NCBI GenBank assembly: GCA_014905825.1
Contig: JACGCN010000001.1
Span: 3,286,001-3,350,000, forward strand
Length of the DNA stretch: 64,000 bases
Direction: 5' to 3'
DNA from: Lyophyllum atratum
Taxonomy: Eukaryota; Basidiomycota; Agaricomycetes; Agaricales; Lyophyllaceae
Shown: one piece after another, positions 47,222 through 59,439 of the stretch
How the letters are laid out: the number at the start of each line of letters is the position of its first letter
Position numbering within the stretch: position 1 is the stretch's first letter
Notes under the pieces: model-generated
Told to the model about the DNA's origin: nothing
Database searches by the model: none
Seen by the model: the letters and a program-made list of their open reading frames with translations, nothing else
Made by a program: the position numbers and the translations under genes

Positions 47222-47520
47222 GCCTGCGCTGTGGGCGTATATAAGCGCCAAATTAGAGCTAGGAAAGACAAAGACAAGTGATTTGTGCTGGAATGCTCTT
47301 GACGCTGTCGTGGTCGCTGTAGAACGTTGAAAGACGGTGGAAATTCAATAGCCACACTTACACACGTGATCGCATTTGACGCCTGACGCACTGACAAGCC
47401 CACGTGGTGATCTGCCAATGACTTGCCACTGACTTGCCCCGGGGCCGGTGACCCACCAGCGCTTCCTGCGATCTACATATCAACGCACTGCTGGTTCTCC
47501 GCAGCACCATCTCTCGCACA

Positions 47521-48474
47521 ATGGAGACATATCCACCCCCCCTCCCAAAGATTGAAGGTGATGTCGATTTGCTCCTCGATGTCTACACCCACAAGTCTCT
47601 GCGATACCCTGGCGCTCCAATGAACGATGATTACGGTGACACAGATCGCCTCGCGGAGCTCGGTGCCCAGACTCTTGAACTCGCCGTTACCATGCATTAT
47701 TACTCCAAGAAGCCAATGTTAACGGCGGAAGACATAGTTGTACGTCGGTTAGGAACCTTACGAAACTGATCGATAACTCACAAGTATCATGACTTAGATC
47801 GAAAGACGCCGCGCACTTTCGGACGAGCATCTTGAATCTTGGTTAGACACCTATGGATTAAGAAACAAGTTACGCTTTTCTCCAACAGAGACAGAGAAGC
47901 TTGACGACCCCAAGGTATTGACATCTTCTGTCAACCTGAGTGATATAATCCATGTTCACCCTTTGCAGGAAATTCGTCAGTTCTTCCATACCTACATCGG
48001 TGCTCTGCATATACGCAATGGAATGGCGACTATTCAAGACTGGATTTCTCGCTTAATCGACCCGGATGCGGAGCCTGTTGCCCTCCGATTTCCAGCATCT
48101 GGTTCTGAGGTGCCCCCTGGACAACAAACCTGGAGCCCTCCCCCCTCACAACCCCCAAGCTCCCCTCCTCCCCTTCCTTCCAGCAGCTCTCCGTCGATAA
48201 ATATGGGCGTCCCCAGTTTGGTTTCCTTGGCGCTTGTCAATCAGACTGCTTCACAGCGAGGGGTTACTATAACTTACACCGCTGAAAAGGTTGGTCCGCC
48301 TCACTTGCCAATATGGACTGTGAGATGCTGCAGTAAGTAAAACTTTGATCTTTAGTAATTTCTACTCATATTGGACTAGTGAACGGTGTGGAACAAGGCT
48401 GCGGTACTGGGAACAGTCAGAAACAAGCCAAGGAGGAAGCAGCTCGGCAAGCCTGGGCTAGGATGGGTTGGTAG
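47521..48474 (+). CDS. RNase III-like domain plus dsRNA-binding domain protein
   Basis: The N-terminal segment DVDLLLDVYTHKSLRYPGAP has the start of an RNase III fold (x-x-THxS). It is followed by DTDRLAELGAQTLELAV at the place of the signature ERLEFLGDAVL: the catalytic Glu and Asp are replaced, so it is probably not a nuclease. The C-terminus is a canonical double-stranded RNA-binding domain: LVSLALVNQTASQRG, ITYTAEKVGPPHLPIWTVRC, then SQKQAKEEAARQAWARM with the KxxAKxxAA-type helix. A Pro/Ser-rich linker (PPPSQPPSSPPPLPSSSS) separates the two. Introns at about 47739-47796, 47914-47969 and 48332-48380 keep the frame. The layout resembles mitochondrial ribosomal L44/Mrpl3-type or regulatory dsRNA-binding proteins. 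It is divergent from POM152 (299 bp). Confidence 0.72.
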
Positions 48475-48765
48475 TTGCAGTAAGTGATGAGCAGGCTCAT
48501 TATGTTAGACTGTCAGACTGCCAAGTTTTGACTGCATGACTAGGCGACATGAAGGCAGGCTGACAGTGTAACGTAATGCTCGCGGTGCTTTTGTGAATTC
48601 CTTTTTTTCGGTACATAGGGCTGATCGACATAAACATTTTGCAGTCCAGATGTAGGCTGTGTTTTAGGTGCTGGCATATTCGTACCATGTATAAACATCA
48701 ATGAATGTATTCTGAGGTACTGTATATCGAAAGTAACAACGAGACTGTGTGATGCGAGTCTCGAG

Positions 48766-49510
48766 TTAACCTAAGTACCAGAAGAGGAGGTATGCGCCAA
48801 CCAGCCCAAGAAGAATCTTGACTTGTGGGTCAAGGTTGGTCACTTTCCCAGTCGCTTGGTTGACAGTATTTTGAATATCCATTTTGTCGACGGTTGCTGG
48901 GCCACCACCTAGTGTTTGACCTTTCCCAGTAAAAGCACCAGACGATGAAGGACCTGAGTGTCTACGAACAGCATTCTCGAGAGCACTAAGTGATATGACC
49001 AGACTGATGAGGCGTAATGGTTGATGGTAATTGCCTAAACTCACGCTTTGTCGGCTCCTCGCACTTGATCCACCTTTTGCGCTCCCTTCAAGAACAAAAA
49101 GGTCGGCCTATGTGCCATAGGGTTTCAGATCATCAAATGAAGTAAAGTTTCCAATAACATACATGGCAGAAACAGCATAGCGACTTGCGACATCTTTACC
49201 AATGTCTACATCACATTTGAGGAAGTTGACGCCTTTATATTGCTTTGAGAGGGCCTCAAAGGTTGGTGCAATTGCATGGCATGGACCACACCTGCGTTTT
49301 GCCAGAACAAGTTTTTAAAGAATTCCACAGCCATGCACTCCAGAGAGATACTTGCCAAGTGGCATGAAAGTCAATGACCTATATCATGGGACACAAACAT
49401 AAGCAATTAACACTTAAGTCGACGCAAGACGCTCTTACAGAGAGTTTGTCCTTGGATTTAGAAAGAATTGTATCCAGCTCGGATACAGAGGCGACGTGTG
49501 TGATAGACAT
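48766..49510 (-). CDS. Thioredoxin-domain protein with C-terminal membrane anchor
   Basis: Thioredoxin fold at the N-terminus: MSITHVASVSELDTILS, VIDFHATWCGPCHAIAPTF with the redox-active CGPC, CDVDIGKDVASRYAVSAMPT with the cis-Pro, then FLFLKGAQKVDQVRGADKAA. After a Gly/Ser-rich linker (HSGPSSSGAFTGKG) the protein ends with ILLGLVGAYLLFWYLG, a short hydrophobic tail that would act as a tail anchor. The catalytic site is split by a GC-AG intron: exon ACTTG, donor GCAAGT on the minus strand at 49350-49355, next exon g-TGT-GGT. Several other short introns are present. It is probably an oxidoreductase on the cytosolic face of the ER or mitochondria; the location is inference. Start at 49510; a histone H4 gene lies divergent, 247 bp away. 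Confidence 0.8.
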
Positions 49511-49757
49511 TGCTCTACTTAGGTAGACACGAGAGTGAGGGAGGGTGACGTGGGACGGGCGCTGCAGTCACGCCGGCCCGGAGTCATTACATAATGCGAT
49601 GGTCGTCACGTGGATTAATGAGCTTCCAAGAAGACGGAGACACAAGACTGTGCCCGTCGTTCTCTTACCACCACCACCACCATCGACATTTGAAGGTTAA
49701 CTTCCTTTTAACCGCTCTTTGCGAAACCTCCTTCACTACGACGTAAACTTGCACGGT

Positions 49758-50286
<529 letters not shown>

Positions 50287-50461
50287 ACGATTCTTACGAA
50301 CACCTTTTCTTCACTCCCTTTGACTGTGCTATGTATTTTACAAATTCTATCGTTCCTAGCAATAAAAATATAAACATGAAGTTGCGTGGTTTAATATCTG
50401 AAGTAGAACAGAGGATAGATGGATGCTTCAATGGCCTGTCGATGCGTTTCTGGTGCCATGC

Positions 50462-52456
50462 TTATAGTTTAATAGGCAAGTGATGATGTCGGGGGCTTGG
50501 CGATAAGGGATGAAAGGAGGGCCTGCTTAGATGACTAGGAGATATCGTCACTAGGGGCGGCGCTGTATTGTCCTGGCTGCCCTCCATGGCCAGTAAGGCA
50601 GCGAGGCGAGACCGAGGAATGATATTCCTGGACAGCGAGGAATTGCCTTGAAGAGGAAGGTGAACATATGGTGAAAGGATATCATCACCTGGCCTACTGC
50701 GTTCTCCGGCAGATGACGCTCGGCGACGGCGGGACAAATGTGCACCAATTTTTTCTTGAGGAGCAGAGTTTGTCATGGGCGAAGCGGGTAGTCCTGCGCA
50801 AATATGTTCCTCGCCGTTATAGCGTGGGGTGCAATGTGTTGCTGACCGCTTGTGTAGGTTCCAGCCATATGCCTGTGACTTCGCTAAAAGCTGTGCAGCT
50901 GCTGGCTGTATGTGTCTCTTTGTCGCCCTCGTCGTACCAATAGCGGGTAAGTCCGTGAGGGAACGAAGGCCAGGCGGCTCCATCTTTTCGGCCGCGAGCT
51001 TGGCGATAACGCTCTTTTTTACAACATGCATGAGCCGTATCCTCTTGCCTTGAAGTGGGTGAAGAAGGAGCGGAGAGCACGAGAACGACAAGGGTGTCAA
51101 CGTCTTCTCTCCGTCAACAATTTTCTTTCCAGAGGCGTCGACCCGTCTATCGTCCACCATGTATTCAAATCTCCACCGGAGCTTGGCAGATTCGCTTGGT
51201 GTCTCTTCGCCAGGTGTATGCGGCATAGGAAAGGATAGCGTTTCGTTTCCTCGCACAAAATAAACACCATTTGCTTTCAGGCCCAGAGACGCCTGCCGTG
51301 AGGTGTAGTCCCGCGACTCTTCCCCGTTGACAGTAATTCGTCGCAGAATAGGAAGACTGTCAAGAGGTGCATAGTGGAAATTAAATATCTGCCTGTGTGT
51401 GGGTCTAAATTGTGCCGTTCCGTGTTCGTGGCTGTTAGGCTGAGATCCCGCGCCGACATATCCGGTGTGCTTAAAGCGGGCTAAAACTGCCCGGAAGCCC
51501 TCCTGGTCAATCAATACTTCAACGACCGTGTTAGCCAGCCATGCAAGGCTTTTGGGAAGACTACGCTTAGATTGTTGGGTATCGCAAGATATGGATGCTT
51601 GAGCCCTTTGGGGTGAGGAGGGCACCGAGTAGCACTTGGATTCCAACGTTGCCAGTGCCGCTGCGAAGGCAAGTTGCCGAGTCAGTGCATTGACGGGACT
51701 ATCTTCGTGGATAAGAGCCGTTTGTGCATTAGACCTTCCGGCTGTCGGACAGGACTCGCTCGGCTGAAGAGATGGCGGTGCAAAAAATGGCAAGATCTCG
51801 AGGTCATGGAGCGTCTGGCATGATGAATTGTCTTCCTTCTTCGTGCGTGAGTCGAGATATAGTGACGCGCGACGCAAATGGGAGGATGATGACTCGTCAG
51901 AGATGGAAGCTGGCAGCACTTTGTCTCCAGTAGCAGAAGTATAGTTCATATATGGAAAGGCAGAGGTTTTCATGACTAGCTTTGATGCATTTGCCAGGCC
52001 TTGGTCGCAACATTCTTGGTTGAGCGATATTGGTATAGACTGCGAAGCGCGCGCGGGCGGACAGAAAGTTTCAAAAACTTCATTCGCTGAGAGCCTGGAG
52101 GTGCTGCGTTCCTCGAAACGCGGCGAATTAGGTGACCAGCATCCAGTGTCTTGCGGTTTGTCTCTTCTGCGAATTGGTCCAAAAGTACCGACTGTGCCGA
52201 CAGTGCTGACGCTAGAGCTAGAGATTATTCCAAGTCCAACAGTAGAATCACTCGCATGAGCGCTAATGGGAGGTCGCTCAGCAACTGCCTCGTCTGTCTC
52301 GTCCGCATCGAAGTCGAGCTCTACATGTATTTCTGACCAGGACCAGGTGGTTGTTAGGTGGGTTGGGCTCAGAATTGGCGAAGGAGGCGTTAAAATAGAC
52401 AGGGCGATAAGATCCAATGACAGCGGAGGCTGAGGATGAGTGTTGTACAAGTGCAT
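50462..52456 (-). CDS. Large Ser/Pro-rich hypothetical protein
   Basis: Single open frame of 664 residues from MHLYNTHPQPPLSLDLIALS; it would be 698 residues from an upstream Met at 52558. Function not recognised. The N-terminus is Pro/Leu/Thr-rich with an acidic patch (HVELDFDADETDEAV). A central helical segment (LTRQLAFAAALATLESKCY; SLAWLANTVVEVLIDQEGFR) precedes a more folded-looking stretch with LGLKANGVYFVRGNETLSFP, LRWRFEYMVDDRRVDASGKK and LLLHPLQGKRIRLMHVVKKS. This middle part appears conserved in style. The C-terminus is basic and disordered (LSRRRRASSAGERS...), ending PRHHHLPIKL. Likely nuclear from composition, but that is inference. The 3' end converges on histone H4 with a 175-bp gap. 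Confidence 0.65.
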   Translation of the reverse strand: MHLYNTHPQPPLSLDLIALSILTPPSPILSPTHLTTTWSWSEIHVELDFDADETDEAVAERPPISAHASDSTVGLGIISSSSVSTVGTVGTFGPIRRRDKPQDTGCWSPNSPRFEERSTSRLSANEVFETFCPPARASQSIPISLNQECCDQGLANASKLVMKTSAFPYMNYTSATGDKVLPASISDESSSSHLRRASLYLDSRTKKEDNSSCQTLHDLEILPFFAPPSLQPSESCPTAGRSNAQTALIHEDSPVNALTRQLAFAAALATLESKCYSVPSSPQRAQASISCDTQQSKRSLPKSLAWLANTVVEVLIDQEGFRAVLARFKHTGYVGAGSQPNSHEHGTAQFRPTHRQIFNFHYAPLDSLPILRRITVNGEESRDYTSRQASLGLKANGVYFVRGNETLSFPMPHTPGEETPSESAKLRWRFEYMVDDRRVDASGKKIVDGEKTLTPLSFSCSPLLLHPLQGKRIRLMHVVKKSVIAKLAAEKMEPPGLRSLTDLPAIGTTRATKRHIQPAAAQLLAKSQAYGWNLHKRSATHCTPRYNGEEHICAGLPASPMTNSAPQEKIGAHLSRRRRASSAGERSRPGDDILSPYVHLPLQGNSSLSRNIIPRSRLAALLAMEGSQDNTAPPLVTISPSHLSRPSFHPLSPSPRHHHLPIKL

Positions 52457-52671
52457 CGATGCTTCGGGAAGGGCGGGCCTGTCCAACGCGCGGAGTTTCC
52501 GAAGCTCTAATGTGATGTTTGTAGTTGTTTCAACGGAATGACAAGAGAACTTGCACACTCAGGAATAACCACATGTTGTAAGGATTGGAAGGATAAAGTA
52601 ATATGTAACTAAGCACAGGAATATAGTATATCTACGTTACAGTCAACCATAGTTTTGGTTCCAATCCAATT

Positions 52672-55077
52672 TTAAATTTCTCCTCGAGCTACACGACTTT
52701 TCACCTCCGCGGTCTTTTTGTCGACAAGGGGTTTGTTCTTCAGCAAGCAATATTCGCCGAATGCGTTGTTACTCTGCCAAGTCTCTCCCGGCACCCAGAA
52801 GGCTCGAGTCAAGAGTCGCGAATGTCTCGCATCGATGAATGGTGTGCAAAAGACCCGTTCCCATCGGTTTTCATCAATAACATACCGAGGCTCCTGGGCA
52901 GAGGCCGTAGGGTGCAAAGGGAAGTCGACGTCCATGAGATAATCACAGGTATCCACCGGGACCTTGAGTAACATTTAGGGTTTGGAGTCAAATCAAATGG
53001 ACCATGCATCAAGGACTCACATAGTGCGATGGCTCCTCTTTATTCAGATCGTTTTGACTAGCGGGAATATGGCTTGTCTCAGGCCGTAACCACCAACTCG
53101 ATGATCCTCCCTGGCCGGTGGCATTTTTGAAATGGCCGGGCAACAGCCCTTCAAAATCGCTCTTTACGAACTCGACAGAAACGCCATCAGGGACGAGATA
53201 ACTTCCAGGAAAGCGGTGCCACTCTTTCGCCACACAGAGCTTCAAATCAAAGTTCTTGATGGGTGAAAGATCGATACGTGGCATTTCATCCTCAGGCGTT
53301 GTCGAGTAAGTAGGAAGTAGACCGGTGTCATTCAACAGACGAGGGAGCTCTTTCGTCTCTAGGGCCCAGACGACGGTCATAGGGGCATGGTAATAGTGCC
53401 AAAGGGCCATGATCCGGGAAAAAGAGAGGATGGAGGTGGCGACGACTACAGACAACGTAAATCGTGCAAACATCAAGGATTGAGATGCCTGAAAATATTG
53501 GTTAGTCATAAAAAAAGCCTGTAAACGCAACGCACTCGGTAAGGTGAACTGGTGACTTTAATGAAGAGAACTTCTTGCCAGCCGCGCATGAGGTACAGAG
53601 TCACGGCTGCGTTGAAACAAAGGAGAGGATATGCTGGGAACATGAAGCGTTCTTCTTTGTGCCCCTGAAGGGTGAGGATGCCGAGCCATATATAGAACGG
53701 TAGTAGACGGATGGTCAGGATGGTAAATGGCGAGCTCTCGATGGCGGTGGGTTTGACTATTCCAAGGCGCTTGGTATCCACCCACCAAGTCAGCGCGAGA
53801 GCAGGAAGGGCCAACACAGCTAACGGGAGAAGGATATTGAAGTTTAGGATCAAGTTGAGAAAATAGTAATTCCAGGGGGATGTTCCGTAGAGGTCGGGTC
53901 CCCGTTCAGCACCGCCGAAGATATTGTAGCGAACAATATTCCAAGGAACTATTGTGAGCTTCCCATACGCAAGGCTGTCAATGGCGATGACAGGAATCTA
54001 GAAGTAGAAATTCAATAGGGATCGAAGCAATGAGAAAACATCGCATTCACAAATATGAGAGAGGCGGCAAGTCCTGCAGCAAAGATGCGCCTCCACCTCT
54101 TGAATATCCAAGACTGATACACTTCTGGAGCCACGCGATCCGCACCAAAGACAAATAGCTCCTCAAATACAAAGGGAATGGCCAATGCCAATGCGAATGG
54201 CCATCCAACGATCGCTCCCACGGCGAAAGCTAAAGTCGCCAGTAACGTTCTCCGGGGATTGTTATAACTAGGTCGATCCAACGCATACGAGAACGCGAAC
54301 ATGGTCATGTACATGGCGAATGACGAGGGGAGGAATGCTTTTGTGCAGGTTAGATAGAACCTCGCTGATACCAGGATGCGTTACATACCTGCGGAGGCAT
54401 TCCACATTCCAGCACTGAACAGGAGCATGAAGAAGAGGTAACGTCCGACTCTTTCGTTGATTTTTTCGGCTACTGTCCTGTAGAACCTGGCTTCCGCGAA
54501 AGCGCAGAGAGCGGCCAAGAAGATTCTGACGCAGAAGAATGCTGGCCTCTTGAAAGCAAGAATTGATTGGTATCTCGTCTTTCTGATGGTTTCTGTTATC
54601 TAACCTTTTCAGAACCAAGCAAGAAGGCCGCCAGCCGAGTGGCAGGCAAATGGAGAAGAATGTAAGCCCAGCTGCGAATGGAATACTGAGGAGAGGTTTC
54701 CCATGTCTGGAATCCGTTGCCTCGGTCCAAAAAGTGTAAGGGTTCCCAAAAGTTGAAGACTGCGCTGCAATGAGATTCAGTTGCTCAAGAGCGCGTTCTG
54801 AGGTAGGTACCTTCGTCGCAGTCATCGATATTGGAGTACATTGCGCCCGTTATCCTGATAAGCATGAGAATGCGAACCGCGAGGGAGAAGCTGGGAGTCC
54901 ATGGGCGACGTTGGGCTCTACGACGAGTGAATGGACAAGGAGGGCAGAAGATAGAGGGGATATTTACCTGCGAAGCTGATCCTGGAGGACTCCGGTGTGT
55001 CTTGCTGGTTTTTGTTCTGCAGGTTTTGTCTGTGGGCGACGCAAGGTTATGTGTTGCACACCCGACGGCGATGACAT
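52672..55077 (-). CDS. ALG9: ALG9-type alpha-1,2-mannosyltransferase (GT22)
   Basis: ER multi-pass enzyme adding alpha-1,2-mannose from dolichol-P-mannose to the lipid-linked oligosaccharide precursor of N-glycans. The first lumenal loop reads RITGAMYSNIDDCDEVFNFW, containing the conserved acidic DE-x-F-N-x-W motif of GT22, and then EPLHFLDRGNGFQTWE. Hydrophobic helices follow (LFFMLLFSAGMWNAS, LLATLAFAVGAIVGWPFALA, YNYFLNLILNFNILLPLAV-like). The GT22 signature HKEERFMFPAYPLLCFNAAV lies near 53640. The C-terminal lumenal part contains VAKEWHRFPGSYLVPDGVSV and PRYVIDENRWERVFCTPFID, typical of ALG9. At least seven short introns. Start MSSPSGVQHITLRR at 55077; the final residues are KSRVARGEI. 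Confidence 0.9.
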
Positions 55078-55349
55078 TGTGGCGGCGGAACGAGGAAGAG
55101 CGCGTGTGCCAAACACGAACAAAGACGGCTTTTACTCAATCTGGATCAGATCTCTCGAACCTAGTAGCGTGTAAAGAAGGCTGCTCTTCCGTAAGATGAG
55201 CCCGCTTTACGTCGTGCAGAGGCTTTTCGAGGGATATTCGATCCGCGAGTAGACATGGGAAGGCCTAAAGAAGAAATGGGGTCGAAGCGGCCACCGGAAG
55301 ATTCGTCGAAGCTTGGGCCAAAGCCGCAATACGTCGTTAACCAGCTTTC

Positions 55350-57407
55350 TTGGGTCTGCATGACCCAAAGAGGACGACCCGCGTCGTATCGTCTCCATCT
55401 TGTTTTCCAACCACCACCATCCTCCACCGCCAATGGCCCTCGCAGCCGGACACCACAGCGACCGCGGAGCATTTTATCTATGTCACTCAAGTATACTTTT
55501 GTGGTACGTGTACTCGCCTCGCGTTCTCCGTCTAATATCGCTCACCCTCGGGTTTCCTTAGCCATGTGTAAGAGGTTCTCTCTCCCGCTCCTTCCCTTCT
55601 CTGACGCGTGTCCTTTATACATAGATGCTGTGGTTATTTGGGATTGGATTATCAGTCTGCCCAGAGAATACCGATTTGTAAATTAAATGCGCAATCTCGG
55701 TACAGCCGTCGCCTTCCTTACACTGTCTTATAGGTCTGGAGGACTCATTGGACTCCCGTCAAAATAGCGTACCTCTTCTGCCGGCAAGTTATTCTGGCAC
55801 AATCCGCGGGCATTTCGCTGACATGGCTGTTTACCATAGCTACTGGGTCATCACTGTGGTCCCATACCTGCTCTACTGCTTCGTCGTGGATCATTCACTA
55901 GCAACGTGCCAGAAGATATACAGGGTAGGTCCTACTAATACGTGCATGTTTCTAACCTAACGTATCCTAGATTCCGGTTGCTCTCGCGATGTGGAATCAA
56001 GTTGGATCCCAGTGTTCGTTGACCCGCTCATCAGTTTGTCTATCTGGCTCACTCACCGCGCATACATCAGCGGTCCTTCTTATTCGTACCTACGCATTCT
56101 TCAATCGCAACACGTACATCCTCCTTTTTCTCCTCTCTGCTCTCTCTGGTGTGATAGCATACCAGCTTTACGTCGACACCACTCAAATGCTACGTGAGCT
56201 GTTCCACGCTTTTCTGTAATATTTTTTTTACCTAATACTCCTTCACAGTACTACCTTTCGCAAGGCCTCCTTCGTAGGCTCTATCATATCGGCTACTCTT
56301 GCATGTTGTTCACACATGATACGTTAGGATAAAGGGCCTTGCTTGCCGAGGTCGAAACCCCACTCTGCCCATCTTCTTGGTAAGCGCGCGTTCTTTCTAC
56401 TCCCCTACAGTATTGCACCTGACTGCGTCTTCCAGGATTTTTCGTCCGTACCATTAACCTCCACGCCCAAAAAATGTTAATTCTTCTCCAGATTGCTCCA
56501 CTTCTCTTCGACACCGTCGTGACAGCCATGACTGTTTGGAAAGCTTTTACAATCCGCATACGCAATGGTGGACCGAACAGCAGGCTTATCCAGACCTTTC
56601 TTCGGGAAGGTAAGGCCTTGAAATCTTGCGCTACTGCGGATCTAATATCGCTATCCAGGGGTCTTTTACTACATTTTGATCTCGATTGCGAACTTGGTAC
56701 GTACCAAAATTTGCTGTTATATCCTGTCAGTTGTGTAAACCTCATCCCAGATCAACGGCATATTTTATCTGCAGTAAGTGTTTCTGAGTATCTATTGCTC
56801 CACGGACTGAGGCATATAACAGACCTCGCCAAGTTATCTCCGCAATCAACATTCCGTTAAGTGTTATGATGGGGCCTGTCCTCGCTTGTCGGCTCGTATG
56901 TGGAAGTGTTTCTTGCAACGCATATCCTTGCTAAATAGTGGTGTTGTCTAGATCTTGGACCTTCGCGAACGTGGGTCAGAGACAGTCTCGCACTCCGAAG
57001 GTACAGGAATAGCGGCATTCACCACCAAGTCCTTAACGCAGCAGCAATGTTCCCCGTTCACCCCTCCCGCTCATCGCAAGAGCGCCACAGGAGGATATGG
57101 TCGTCACACCCGCGGAATGAACACCGCCAGTTCCAATATTATGCTCAGCACCCTGGGAAGCATCCACCCCGATATGGACTTGGACATCGAGCAGGATGTC
57201 GCTGATTTGGAGGCTATCCATCTTGGAATGGGCATGGACCTAGGGAGTCTCAGTACGGCTATGGGGGGAGATGATGGGGAACCTATCGCGGAAGGCGATA
57301 GCCATGGAGGATCTCCTGCGCCTGCCTATCATGCCCTCGAAATTGGCTTCAGAGGAGGTTTGACGCGACCAAGTATGGATGATTGTGGTATTCGGGGATC
57401 AGGGTAG
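55350..57407 (+). CDS. DUF6533-like seven-helix membrane protein (start unresolved)
   Basis: Family abundant in Agaricomycetes; function unknown. Spliced exons give AEHFIYVTQVYFC, then VVIWDWIISLPREYRFVWRT, the diagnostic DUF6533 pattern (Y-D-x-x-x-T-L-P-x-E-V-x-x-I-W). A multi-helix body follows: WVITVVPYLLYCFVV, SVLLIRTYAFFNRNTYILLF, LSALSGVIAYQLYV, APLLFDTVVTAMTVWKAF and GVFYYILISIAN. The sequence ACRLILDLRERGSE is the usual G-x-R-L-I-L-x-L-R-E end of the domain. The tail is acidic and Gly-rich. A GC-AG intron (donor GCAAGT at 55784) and a probable 6-nt micro-exon (55562-55567) are needed. No ATG lies in the first exon's frame, so the true start must be in an upstream exon that I could not define; 55350 marks the open frame only. 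Confidence 0.68.
55562..55567 (+). other. Probable 6-nt micro-exon (ccatgt) of the DUF6533 gene
   Basis: Flanked by an acceptor (tccttag) and a strong donor (gtaaga), between introns of 58 and 60 nt. Including it gives YFCAMYAVVIWDW in frame. Skipping it would need one 122-nt intron, longer than usual here, and gives YFCDAVVIWDW, also in frame. Transcript data would decide. Confidence 0.5.
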
Positions 57408-57979
57408 ACGTGGAGAAGTCGACCTCGACGATCTGATCAAGACGCTTTTTTGCACCTTCTTGCTTTACCCATCGCTTCTCCGCTTTTTTCTCGGTCATAA
57501 TTTTCCGTTGGAGACGAAACCATCCGCACGCATGCAATCAGGCTTATATCGATACCTATACGCGGAACAGATTTTTTTTTGCGACTTTGGACTGTCCCAA
57601 TTCTACTTGCATTGTTCGTGTAATTTCTCTTCCCTGTTTTCATATGTTCAAGTTGTCCAGTGTATCATTAGTTAGTACCCTACCAGTCATCATCAGCTTT
57701 CGCACCTACCATCGTATACCGTGTTATCCATGTTACTTGCGCATCCGTAATTCCTACTTGATGAATCACATTGTATTCTTCTATGCGCAATCTATGCGTA
57801 CTAGTTCTTAGTTACATGTTATTGACTGGAACGTCAACGTGATTAGGCGCGTCGCATCGTATTATTCACGTGCGCTCGCCGAAAGAGGCGTCGTCACGGT
57901 TGTGAGGAGCGTCGTCGTTCAGGCTGCGGCGGCAACTTGCCACGATGTCTCCAACGAAGCCTCTTTTACTGCAACCAAC
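57408..57979. other. Intergenic stretch without recognisable gene
   Basis: 572 bp, T/C-rich and low in coding signal, between two plus-strand genes. It probably holds the 3' UTR of the DUF6533 gene and the promoter of the F-box-type gene. Confidence 0.5.
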
Positions 57980-58810
57980 ATGAGTACGGTTCACGTGCTG
58001 TGCATTCTGAATATGCCTCCAGAGGTGCTTCTGTATATATGTAGGTTTTTGCACCTTCAACAGCCATTGACCCTCATCCACGATTTCCTTTCGCAGTCTC
58101 TTATCTTGACCTTCCGGATCTCGCTGCCCTGGCGCAAGCACTACCAACGCTAGCTGCCCTTGCCGTAGATCCCATACTGCACAGAAATCGAGTCAGAATT
58201 GTTGCTCCATCTCGCGTCAAGCACTTCCTGTTCGGGGCAAGCCCTCGTGGTATCGCTTTCCGGCCCACAATTGGAGATCTGATCCACAGAGGCGTGATGC
58301 GCGGTTTTGGCATCGAAAGACGGTGGAGAACGGGTACCTATTTCTATTCCCGTAACGTGAGCTCGAGCTCCTGTCGATGCGACGTAATATTCTGATAGGT
58401 TGATGCCGCAGTCCATCATCCAATACGAGAACGGGCTGCGCCTGGCGCGTAGGCACGCCAGTGACGTTATCTCTGTCCAACTAAGACGACGTTCTACTCG
58501 GGACGAGTTCTTGGACTCCATCTCGCATGTTCTCCCGGATGTCGAGTCGGCGTCGCATACTATCTCGCGTATTCTGCTGCCTGCTATACACCAGCTCAAA
58601 TGGTCCCTTCAGCGAGATCGGCTTTCGCGGATGGTGAGACTCGGATTCTGTGGTAGCACTCGCCCAGATGGAGTTGGCTTCGGTATTTGGCGTGAAGGGA
58701 ATGGTCGCGGCATCGTGGAGGATGGGGAGAGAGTAAGGCTCGCAATCTGTCCTGATGTTAGGAAGACTGTAAAGTTCTATGAAGGTCTTATGGCCAGGTC
58801 TGTTTCATGA
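57980..58810 (+). CDS. F-box-type protein, short agaricomycete family
   Basis: Exon 1 reads MSTVHVLCILNMPPEVLLYI. After an intron (58040-58096) it continues FSYLDLPDLAALAQALPTLA, a typical F-box: MPPEVLLYIFSYLDLPDLAAL. It is followed by DPILHRNRVRIVAPSRVKHF, LFGASPRGIAFRPTIGDLIH and RGVMRGFGIERRWRTGTYFY. A second intron ends at the gccgcag acceptor near 58410 rather than the nearer gatag; this keeps the frame as YSRNSIIQYENGLRLARRHA. The C-terminal part has SHVLPDVESASHTISRILLP, LKWSLQRDRLSRMVRLGFCG and DVRKTVKFYEGLM. I recognise this as a conserved agaricomycete family of F-box-like proteins of about 230 residues. The substrate is unknown. Confidence 0.75.
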
Positions 58811-59439
58811 TTTTCATTCGTTCCATGTAATTTCTTGTCCCAGGAATTTTTTTTAGGCCTACATTCCCCACTACGAATATCTGGATTGGATCGGTGAAGC
58901 TTCTCGTCCATCATGTGTGCTATGACTCAGATGATCTTGAGCATCATTGACACATACGTATAAGCTTTCCCCTAGAATCTGCTTTATGGAAGACGCATAA
59001 AAAAGTAATGTTTCTCGGAACTATTCACGCCTGCAACAGATTACCATTTCCCGTGAGTTGCTACGTTATTGGTCAGGTTTCAAAATAAGCATCTAGAAAA
59101 ACTAAGGATTCGCACCTCCGCTTCCCTAGTTGGGGCTGCTCACGCTGGCATCCAAACTTGATACCGACCACGGAATGATCGTCCCGACCTTCGCCTTTCG
59201 GTTTTCTTAAGGACCTTGTTGAGGGCCCACCAGAGGTGGGTACCTTGTCAGATTTTAAATACATACAAGTTTTCCTAGACAGACACCAACATAACTGTTT
59301 ACAAGAAGTATCATACACCACGTTTCGTTTCGTTATATTATACAACTGTTACCCTTCGAATAGCTTTCATTTAAGAGGCACCGATGTGTTGTCCGTCTAT
59401 GCATATATGAGATCAATTTGTACCAAAGCAGCACACCAA
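58811..59439. other. Intergenic stretch without recognisable gene
   Basis: About 630 bp between the F-box-type gene and the 3' end of the decayed dehydrogenase. Only short ORFs are present. No repeat or RNA gene was recognised. Confidence 0.45.

Noticed and set aside
55161..55490. 109-codon minus-strand ORF between ALG9 and the DUF6533 gene
   Set aside because: It overlaps the open frame leading into the DUF6533 domain on the other strand and shows no motif.
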